Of a DNA stretch of 8,771 nt, positions 1 to 5,317 are shown one piece after another. The stretch's first letter is position 1, and each line of letters opens with the position of its first letter. A program made the position numbers and the translations under genes. This stretch comes from Candidatus Peregrinibacteria bacterium RIFCSPLOWO2_01_FULL_48_20 (lineage in GTDB: Bacteria; Patescibacteriota; Gracilibacteria; UBA1369; 2-02-FULL-48-14), in the NCBI GenBank assembly GCA_001787475.1, contig MFXB01000033.1, forward strand, positions 1 to 8,771, written 5' to 3'. The notes beneath the pieces are model-generated. The model did no database searches, had not been told where the DNA came from, and saw nothing but the letters and a program-made list of their open reading frames with translations.

Positions 1-1
1 C

Positions 2-271
2 GGAGGCTCAAGTAGAAACGGAAGAGATTCGCAGGCGAAACGCCTTGGAATTAAACGCTTTGCCGGAGAAATCGTGACGGCCGGATCCATCCTTGTCAGA
101 CAAAAGGGAACCAAATGGCATCCCGGTCACAATGTGGGAACCGGACGTGATTTCACTCTCTTCGCCTTGATTGATGGAAAGGTGGAATTCACGGAAAAGC
201 GCCAACGCAAGTTCGATGGCACCTCTCGCTACGACAGTTTGGTGCACGTTACTGCACGAAGTGCAGCGTAA
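2..271 (+). CDS. rpmA: 50S ribosomal protein L27, 5'-truncated by the window edge
   Basis: This is a component of the large ribosomal subunit whose N-terminal tail reaches the peptidyl-transferase centre. The reading frame is open from base 2 and begins GGSSRNGRDSQAKRLGIKRF, the hallmark N-terminal part of L27. It continues through AGSILVRQKGTKWHPG, NVGTGRDFTLFALIDGKVEF and a basic tail. Compared with the usual L27 start (MAHKKAGGS...), only about six or seven codons and the start are missing to the left. The GTG at 74 is internal valine and not a start. After the conserved GKVEF block the protein runs about 30 residues to a TAA at 269-271, ending TARSAA, somewhat longer than the E. coli protein. 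In most bacteria rplU (L21) lies just upstream, but that cannot be seen here. The identification is secure. Confidence 0.96.
   Translation, partial: GGSSRNGRDSQAKRLGIKRFAGEIVTAGSILVRQKGTKWHPGHNVGTGRDFTLFALIDGKVEFTEKRQRKFDGTSRYDSLVHVTARSAA
252..266 (+). other. perfect 6-bp stem-loop at the 3' end of rpmA
   Basis: CTGCAC (252-257), loop GAA (258-260) and GTGCAG (261-266) form a perfect hairpin inside the last codons of rpmA. It is followed by an A-run overlapping and following the stop codon, not a T-run, so it lacks the U-tract of an intrinsic terminator on the plus strand. It might stabilise the 3' end of the message or be coincidental. Confidence 0.3.
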
Positions 272-305
272 AAAAAAAGCAGCCTTAAAATAGCAATCGA
301 AATAA

Positions 306-334
306 TTGCACTTAAAGCCTAAAACAGTTATCCT
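306..334 (+). promoter_or_regulatory. candidate weak promoter upstream of the small membrane protein gene
   Basis: TTGCAC (306-311, three of six consensus bases) and TATCCT (329-334, four of six) are separated by 17 bases. They lie in the gap between rpmA and the next gene and would place transcription start near 341, about 23 bases before the ATG at 364. An imperfect hairpin (TGGGTAG 338-344, T-loop, CTA-A-CCCA 350-357) lies right at the predicted 5' end. The match is weak, and read-through from rpmA is an alternative. Confidence 0.3.
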
Positions 335-363
335 CTTTGGGTAGTTTTTCTAACCCACGCATT

Positions 364-627
364 ATGAAAACTCAACTCAACGCTCTCGCAGCGGCTCTTT
401 CGGTAGGAATACTGTGGGCTGTTTGCCTTTTTGTTTGGACTTTTATTGCCATAAAATGGGGCTACGCTCCGTCATGGATTGACCTCATGGCTGAGACTTA
501 TCCCAATTATGCGGCAACAAGCGCCGGTGCGTTTTGGGGTCTTCTTTGGGGCTTCCTCGACGGCTTCGTTGGAACCTACATTTTAGTTTGGCTTTATAAT
601 TTCTTAGTTCGTAAACTCGGAAAGTAA
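364..627 (+). CDS. small two-helix membrane protein, holin-like/DUF5676-like family
   Basis: This 87-residue protein probably inserts in the cytoplasmic membrane; its function is unknown. One hydrophobic segment spans about residues 8-30 and a second about 53-82. They are joined by a short loop containing a GYAPSW stretch and followed by a basic end (RKLGK). The motifs GILW (15-18), GAFWG (55-59), GFLDGFVG (63-70) and WLYN (76-79) resemble, from memory, small bacterial proteins that databases often name 'bacteriophage holin' or DUF5676. No phage genes lie nearby, so a lytic role is not implied. The ATG at 364 was chosen over an in-frame TTG at 337, because translation from ATG starts directly with MKTQLN and the hydrophobic segment; neither start has a good Shine-Dalgarno. 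The gene sits 7 bases before the next one and is probably co-transcribed with it. Confidence 0.72.
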   Translation: MKTQLNALAAALSVGILWAVCLFVWTFIAIKWGYAPSWIDLMAETYPNYAATSAGAFWGLLWGFLDGFVGTYILVWLYNFLVRKLGK

Positions 628-634
628 TTAAACT

Positions 635-1303
635 ATGACTTTAGAATCTTTTTTCGGACTCGAGACGGAAGGGGCCGGCTCCCCGGAGTCGCGGGAGCAG
701 TTTCAAGAACAAATGCGCGAGGCGGCCCGGGCGATTAAAAACATGAGCGCCCATCAAGCGGCGCAAAAAAAGAAGGAAGATAAATTGGCTCAACTTTTGA
801 TTCGACTCATGCGCGATACGGGGAAATCAGACGTCGTTTTTTTGGTGGTGAAATTGTTGGAAGAAAATGTGCCTGGTGCTTTTATTTTGGCCGTTCTTTC
901 CATAGCGGATCCTGAAATGGAAAAAGAGTTGATTGAGAGTTTTGATGGAGGCAATCCTGAAGATTCCGCACTTCGTGCGGTTGGGGAAGAATTCATTCCC
1001 GATGAGATTAAGAAAGAACTCAACGCGTGGGGAGATGCCATTTTGTCGGCAGGGCTCCTCTTGCCGGGGAAGACCTTGCTTACCGTGCTCACGCCCGATC
1101 AAAAATTGAAATCCATTTTACTCGACCTTTTACAATTTTCTTTGGAAGAGTATTTTTATCGCCGCGGGCTCGAATTTTCGGAAGATAAAATACGCCAAGT
1201 GGCGCTGCTCAGTATCCAGACCGTTCTCATTCGTTTGCGGGATCGTTCTCGAGAACAAACGGACATCGATATTATTGAAGCTCCCTTGCCCGAAGAACGC
1301 TAA
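635..1303 (+). CDS. hypothetical helical soluble protein
   Basis: I do not recognise this 222-residue protein. It has no signal peptide or convincing membrane span and appears mostly alpha-helical. Residues about 20-60 form a highly charged, possibly coiled-coil helix (EQFQEQMREAARAIKN, then a QKKKEDK patch). A hydrophobic helical part follows, including VVFLVVKLLEENVPGAFILA around residues 67-86. Further helices follow (LKSILLDLLQFSLEEYFYRR), and the tail is acidic and proline-containing (EAPLPEER). No catalytic motif, metal-binding cluster or nucleotide-binding loop is visible. The start is an ATG 7 bases after the stop of the small membrane protein gene, with only a purine-rich GGAAAG upstream as a distant ribosome-binding candidate. 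The stop lies 13 bases before gnd, so it is likely part of the same transcript. Codon use looks like its neighbours. The gene is real by length and packing, but its role is unknown. Confidence 0.75.
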   Translation: MTLESFFGLETEGAGSPESREQFQEQMREAARAIKNMSAHQAAQKKKEDKLAQLLIRLMRDTGKSDVVFLVVKLLEENVPGAFILAVLSIADPEMEKELIESFDGGNPEDSALRAVGEEFIPDEIKKELNAWGDAILSAGLLLPGKTLLTVLTPDQKLKSILLDLLQFSLEEYFYRRGLEFSEDKIRQVALLSIQTVLIRLRDRSREQTDIDIIEAPLPEER

Positions 1304-1316
1304 CCACGCCACATTT

Positions 1317-2708
1317 ATGTCGTCTCAAGTTGGACTCATCGGTCTTGGTACCATGGGATCGGCTCTCGCACGTAACCTCGCTTCTCGCGGGTTTCGGGTG
1401 AGCCTCTGGAATCGCACACACAAAAAAGTGGGGGAGTTTGTGAAAAAATACGGCTCGGAGACTTTTTATGGGGCGGTCAATTTTGAAGATTTTTTGGAAA
1501 GCCTCGAGCGGCCCAGGCACGTGATCGTAATGATTCCCTCAGGAAAACCCACCGAAGAAGTCTTGGAGCAATTGAGGGAGACTTTGCACGAAGGTGATAC
1601 CGTGATGGATGGCGGAAATTCTCATTTTAAAGACAGCGATGCCTACGGGAAAAAATTGCTCGAAAAAGGAATTTATTTTTTGGGAACGGGAATTTCAGGT
1701 GGGGAAGAAGGGGCATTGAAAGGTCCGAGTCTGATGCCCGGAGGAAGTCGCGAAGCGTGGGAGGAATTTGAGCCTCTTTTGAACGCCATTTCCGCGGAAG
1801 ATTTTAACGGGAAAGCTTGTAACGCTTTTATGGGAACCAACGGGGCGGGGCATTTTGTAAAAATGGTACATAACGGGATTGAATACGCCGAAATTCAAAT
1901 GCTGGCCGAAGCCTACGATTTTTTAAAAACTCTCTATCGCCTCGAACACGATGAAATCGCCGACATTTTTAGCGCATGGAACGAAGGATCTTTAAATTCT
2001 TTTCTTTTGGAGATTTCCATTGAAGTCCTTCGAAGAAAAGAAGAAGGTCGCCCTTTGCTGGATTTGATTTCGGATGCCGCGGGCCAAAAAGGCACCGGTC
2101 GGTGGACGAGTGAAGAAGCCTTGGCGCTCGGAGTACCTTTGCCTTCCATTACGGGGGCGGTTTTTGCACGAGAAACTTCCTCTTTAAAAACGCTTCGCAG
2201 TGAGCTTGCGGCACTCTATCCCGTTCGGATGGAGGTGCCCAATATTTTGGTTTCCGAGTTTGTGGAACATTTGGAGAAAGCTCTCGTCGTAACGCGACTT
2301 TCCAATTTCGAACAAGGAATCTCCTTATTGAAGGCCGCGGAAGAACATTATCATTTTGGGCTTCGAGTCCCTGAAGCGCTTCGTCTTTGGCAAGGCGGAT
2401 GCATCATTCGAAACAGTCTTTTGCGTGACATGCACGCGTCTTTGCTGGGTGAAAATCGAAGTTTGTACGGAGCGCTATTCGCGCAAAAAATGATTCAAAA
2501 AAATCTGAAAAGTTTACAGTTGGTGGTGAGCACTGGAGTGCTTCACAGTATTCCGCTGTTTGCTTTCTCGGGGGCACTAAGTCATTTTGATGCCTTTCGT
2601 CACGCGCATTTGCCCGCGAATTTTATCCAAGGTCTTCGGGATCGTTTTGGGGCTCACGGCTATGAACGCACAGACAAAGAAGGAACTTTTCACACCGACT
2701 GGCCATGA
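1317..2708 (+). CDS. gnd: 6-phosphogluconate dehydrogenase (decarboxylating)
   Basis: This cytosolic enzyme oxidises and decarboxylates 6-phosphogluconate to ribulose-5-phosphate and CO2, reducing NADP. At 463 residues it matches the long dimeric form (about 470) and not the roughly 300-residue form. The N-terminal Rossmann domain carries GLGTMG (9-14) and NRT (32-34), the triplet that contacts the 2'-phosphate of NADP in characterised enzymes. Then come DGGNSHFKDS (98-107) and the family signature with S127-G128-G129 running into GPSLMPGG. Catalytic K182 and E189 lie in KMVHNGIEYAE, equivalent to K183 and E190 of the sheep enzyme. The C-terminus has RFGAHGYER and HTDWP, the usual substrate-closing tail. 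The ATG at 1317 places the Rossmann fold at the normal distance from the N-terminus, so the upstream in-frame TTG at 1275 is rejected. The TGA stop overlaps the zwf ATG by four bases (ATGA), implying translational coupling. No Shine-Dalgarno is evident. Confidence 0.97.
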   Translation: MSSQVGLIGLGTMGSALARNLASRGFRVSLWNRTHKKVGEFVKKYGSETFYGAVNFEDFLESLERPRHVIVMIPSGKPTEEVLEQLRETLHEGDTVMDGGNSHFKDSDAYGKKLLEKGIYFLGTGISGGEEGALKGPSLMPGGSREAWEEFEPLLNAISAEDFNGKACNAFMGTNGAGHFVKMVHNGIEYAEIQMLAEAYDFLKTLYRLEHDEIADIFSAWNEGSLNSFLLEISIEVLRRKEEGRPLLDLISDAAGQKGTGRWTSEEALALGVPLPSITGAVFARETSSLKTLRSELAALYPVRMEVPNILVSEFVEHLEKALVVTRLSNFEQGISLLKAAEEHYHFGLRVPEALRLWQGGCIIRNSLLRDMHASLLGENRSLYGALFAQKMIQKNLKSLQLVVSTGVLHSIPLFAFSGALSHFDAFRHAHLPANFIQGLRDRFGAHGYERTDKEGTFHTDWP

Positions 2709-4159
2709 ACAAAATGACACAATTTCAAATTGCTGAAGCAAACTTCACCCTCTTCATTTTTGGAGCTTCTGGATCACTCGCAAGGCTGAAGCTTTTCCCG
2801 GCGCTTTACGAGTTGCAAAAAGAAAATCGAATGCCAAAGGATTACAAAATTGTGGGATACGCTCGCACGCCCATGACGGATGAAGCCTTTCGAAAATTTT
2901 TTGAGGCTTCCATTCGCAAAAGTGAGGAATTGATCGATGAAAAAGCGCTGGCTAAACTTTTAAAGAACGTCACTTATTTCACCGGCCAATACAATGAGGA
3001 AGCCGACTACCGAAGATTCCTCAAATATTTAAGAGAACTCGAAACGGATAAGAACCGCATCCGAATGGCTTATTTTTCGGTGCCGCCCATGGCTTTCCCG
3101 GATATTTTCAAAAATCTTGGGGACGTGAATTTCGATACGAAAAAGGCACCGCTTCGTTTGGTGATTGAAAAACCTTTCGGAACAAATTTCAGCAGCGCAA
3201 AAAAACTCAAAAAAATGTTGGAGCGACGTTTTGAGCCCGATCAAATTTATTTGCTCGATCATTATTTGGGCAAGGAAGCGGTCAGCAATTTGCTCTCGCT
3301 GCGTTATGCAAACTCCATTTTGACCTCGCTCATGCATGGGGATTATGTGAGCAATATCCAGATTTCCGCACTCGAAAAAAAAGACATTGAAGGCCGTTCC
3401 AATTATTTCGATCACGTGGGCATTATCCGTGACATGGTTCAATCGCATCTTTTCCAAATTCTGGCTTACCTCACCATGTTTGCTCCGCGCGAGCGCAATG
3501 CGGAGGCCATCCATCATGAAAAATCGCGAGTATTGGATTCCATCCGAATTTACGATATTAAAAATTCCATTGTTCGTGGCCAGTATAAAAATTACAAAAA
3601 AGAAAAAGGAATTCCGCCGGATTCTCAAACGGAAACTTTTGCCGCCCTCAAACTGACCATGAAGCATCCGCTTTGGAGGGGCGTGCCCATTTACATTCGA
3701 AGCGGGAAATGTCTCAGGCAAAAATGGACGGGCGTGGTGATTGAATTCAAACCGCGCTGGGCTCAAAAAGAATTGCCACATTTACCTCCGAATAAAATCG
3801 TCATTCAACTCCAACCCACGGAAAAAATCGAGTTTCATTTGCTCACAAAACTCGGGGGGAAAACCTTCGACTTCCATCCGCTCACCACAGGCCGTCCGAT
3901 TTATTGCAGCGGAGACTGTTTGGTCGAACACGGACGCCTCTTACTTGACGTGGTCGCCGGCAAACAAGGCCTTTTCCTGAATTTTGAAGAAATTTTTTCA
4001 GCTTGGCGCATCGTTGACCCTTTGCAAAAACTTTGCGACAAACTGCAAAGAAAGAAAAAATGTTTAACCGTTTACGACCGTAATACCCTCGGCCCAAAAG
4101 CCGCTGATGAACTCATTCAAAGGGATGGCTTTACTTGGTTTAACACTCCCCATGAATAA
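2705..4159 (+). CDS. zwf: glucose-6-phosphate 1-dehydrogenase
   Basis: This enzyme oxidises glucose-6-phosphate to 6-phosphoglucono-1,5-lactone and commits carbon to the oxidative pentose phosphate pathway. The 484 residues match the usual bacterial length. Visible in order are the coenzyme loop GASGSLARLK (20-29) and R54 in GYART, which aligns by eye with the NADP-selecting arginine 46 of the Leuconostoc enzyme. EKPFG is at 155-159, and the substrate-site DHYLGKE at 185-191 supplies D185 and H186. FDHVGIIRDMVQSH (235-248) contains the presumed catalytic base H248, and YIRSGK is at 330-335. The coenzyme loop departs from the common GASGDLxxRK: the aspartate is serine 24 and the arginine is leucine 28, while lysine 29 is kept. 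Translation starts at the ATG inside the gnd stop; a second ATG at 2714 is also possible. The 3' end overlaps pgl by eight bases. The family call is secure; NADP preference is inferred. Confidence 0.97.
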   Translation: MNKMTQFQIAEANFTLFIFGASGSLARLKLFPALYELQKENRMPKDYKIVGYARTPMTDEAFRKFFEASIRKSEELIDEKALAKLLKNVTYFTGQYNEEADYRRFLKYLRELETDKNRIRMAYFSVPPMAFPDIFKNLGDVNFDTKKAPLRLVIEKPFGTNFSSAKKLKKMLERRFEPDQIYLLDHYLGKEAVSNLLSLRYANSILTSLMHGDYVSNIQISALEKKDIEGRSNYFDHVGIIRDMVQSHLFQILAYLTMFAPRERNAEAIHHEKSRVLDSIRIYDIKNSIVRGQYKNYKKEKGIPPDSQTETFAALKLTMKHPLWRGVPIYIRSGKCLRQKWTGVVIEFKPRWAQKELPHLPPNKIVIQLQPTEKIEFHLLTKLGGKTFDFHPLTTGRPIYCSGDCLVEHGRLLLDVVAGKQGLFLNFEEIFSAWRIVDPLQKLCDKLQRKKKCLTVYDRNTLGPKAADELIQRDGFTWFNTPHE

Positions 4160-4850
4160 TCCTGTAATATTTTACGCTGAGTCCGAAGAAGAGTTTTGGC
4201 AAAGGGCAAAGGAAGACACGGTACTTGCAATTCGTGAAACGCTTCAAAATCAAAAAGAATGTCGCATCGGACTCGCGGGAGGTTCCACTCCAAAGCATCT
4301 TTATGAACTCCTTGCGAATGAAAAATTACCATGGAACCGCATTCGCCTCATTTTGGTGGATGAACGCTTCGTACCCAGTGATCATCCCGAAAGCAATCTT
4401 CGCATGATACGAGAAACTCTGGTAAAAAAAATTCCTTTGCCTCCTGAAAATCTTTTATCTTTCGATACGGCTCTCCCAAAGGAATCCGCCGTGCAAGAAA
4501 TGAACAGAAAACTCAAGGACTTATTGAACGGACGAAAACCGCTTTTTGATTTTCTCATTTTAGGAGCCGGTGCCGATGGCCACATCGCTGCACTTTTTGA
4601 AGGAGAAGCCGCACTTGAATCGCAAGAGTTGGCAACCGAATCAAACGCAAAAAGAACAATCGTTCAAGAACGTTTGACGCTCACAACCAAGGCGCTGGAG
4701 CAATCAGCCCGCGCCCTCATCCTTTTAAAAGGTCCCGAAAAACTGGCGGTGGTTCAAACCTTGGAAGGCGGCTCGGATGCACTTCGCCTCACGGCCTTAA
4801 ACCGTTTGCTTCCAAAGATGACGGTAAAAGTTTTAGCTTTCCTACGGTAG
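4152..4850 (+). CDS. pgl: 6-phosphogluconolactonase, DevB/SOL type
   Basis: This enzyme hydrolyses 6-phosphogluconolactone, the Zwf product, to 6-phosphogluconate, the Gnd substrate. The protein is 232 residues, normal for the DevB/SOL family of glucosamine-6-phosphate isomerase-like folds and unlike the beta-propeller YbhE type. Key motifs are LAGGSTPKHLY (41-51), VDER (69-72), SDHPESN (76-82) and GAGADGHIAALFEG (138-151). The last corresponds to the usual GMGPDGHTASLFPG and keeps the DGH that carries the catalytic histidine (H144). The start was set at the ATG at 4152, which leaves the family-typical short lead before the first motif; a longer in-frame start at 4107 would lie deep inside zwf and adds unconserved sequence. 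The start lies within the last codons of zwf (ATGAATAA), with no Shine-Dalgarno, so expression probably depends on ribosomes finishing zwf. It is the last pathway gene of this strand's cluster. Confidence 0.95.
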   Translation: MNNPVIFYAESEEEFWQRAKEDTVLAIRETLQNQKECRIGLAGGSTPKHLYELLANEKLPWNRIRLILVDERFVPSDHPESNLRMIRETLVKKIPLPPENLLSFDTALPKESAVQEMNRKLKDLLNGRKPLFDFLILGAGADGHIAALFEGEAALESQELATESNAKRTIVQERLTLTTKALEQSARALILLKGPEKLAVVQTLEGGSDALRLTALNRLLPKMTVKVLAFLR

Positions 4851-4860
4851 TATTTTCCAT

Positions 4861-4866
4861 TACAAT
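4861..4866 (+). promoter_or_regulatory. candidate -10 element upstream of the lipoprotein gene
   Basis: TACAAT matches five of six -10 consensus bases and lies 21 bases before the lipoprotein ATG, within the 37-base gap after pgl. No good -35 hexamer is present at 16-18 bases upstream (the sequence there is T-rich, ending in pgl). It could give the lipoprotein its own transcript, but co-transcription with pgl is equally possible. Confidence 0.3.
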
Positions 4867-4887
4867 GAACCCACTTAATTCCACACT

Positions 4888-5277
4888 ATGAAACGAATCG
4901 CACTCTTTACTTTGACCGCTCTCCTTCTTGCCGCTTGCAACTCGGGGCTCACCGTTGCGGACAAAGATGTTTTGAAAACATATCCCGAACTTGAAGGAAC
5001 CATTTGGGCATGGCAATCCATGGTGGACAGCGCCGCTGCCGAAGACTGTGAAGCCTTCCTCGAAAACATGAGAATTACCTTGAACCTTACGGAAGAGGTT
5101 TGCCCCGCCGCATTCGCTTATTTTGAAGAAACTCCAATTGTAGATTGGTCTCGAACCGACTGGAGCGCCTCCGGTGGTAAAGCTAAAATTTACGAAATGG
5201 GCGGAGGCTCCATTGCTTCCTTCATCAACAACGAAGCCGACGGTTCATGGCGCGCCGACGAAGTATTTTGGGAATAA
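4888..5277 (+). CDS. small predicted lipoprotein of unknown function
   Basis: This 129-residue protein begins MKRIALFTLTALLLAACNSG: a basic start, a hydrophobic stretch, and the lipobox L14-A15-A16-C17. Cleavage by signal peptidase II before C17 and lipid attachment are therefore expected, anchoring it on the outside of the cytoplasmic membrane. The mature part has two further cysteines (C54 and C72) that could pair. It is rich in tryptophan and acidic residues and ends in GKAKIYEMGGGSIASFI followed by DGSWRADEVFW. That tail pattern, with a helical first half, is loosely like NTF2/SnoaL-type cone folds, but this is a guess from pattern and not a recognised family. The gene follows pgl by 37 bases and converges on tkt, with 40 bases between the two stops. 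No ribosome-binding site is visible. The lipoprotein call is well supported; the function is unknown. Confidence 0.8.
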   Translation: MKRIALFTLTALLLAACNSGLTVADKDVLKTYPELEGTIWAWQSMVDSAAAEDCEAFLENMRITLNLTEEVCPAAFAYFEETPIVDWSRTDWSASGGKAKIYEMGGGSIASFINNEADGSWRADEVFWE

Positions 5278-5317
5278 CACGCAGCAGCGTAGCGGGACTC
5301 CACTCGCAGAAGGCGAG
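5278..5317. other. convergent intergenic gap with a short hairpin
   Basis: Forty bases separate the stops of the lipoprotein gene and tkt. CTCGC (5303-5307) and GCGAG (5313-5317) form a 5-bp stem with a 5-base loop directly beyond the tkt stop. Neither strand shows a T-run after the stem, so it is at best a weak transcription end signal. No other structure is recognised. Confidence 0.35.

Noticed and set aside
364..627. A phage lysis module suggested by holin-like similarity
   Set aside because: There is no endolysin, structural phage gene, integrase or attachment site nearby, and the family occurs as ordinary chromosomal genes.
1275..1316. Extended gnd start (TTG at 1275)
   Set aside because: It would overlap the previous gene and add 14 residues in front of a Rossmann fold that normally begins within about 5 residues of the start.
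3029..3781. Long open frame of 250 codons on the minus strand inside zwf
   Set aside because: It lies wholly opposite a secure zwf with intact motifs, and its translation has no recognisable domain. It is a shadow of zwf codon bias.
4107..4151. Extended pgl start at 4107
   Set aside because: The added residues are translated zwf sequence in another frame and have no counterpart in the family; the ATG at 4152 fits length and coupling.
4842..4856. Possible intrinsic terminator after pgl (CTACGGTAG followed by TATTTT)
   Set aside because: The stem is only about 4 bp with almost no loop, too weak for a terminator.
5303..5317. Hairpin beyond tkt as a bidirectional terminator
   Set aside because: The stem is only 5 bp and no T-run follows on either strand, so I list it only as a short hairpin.
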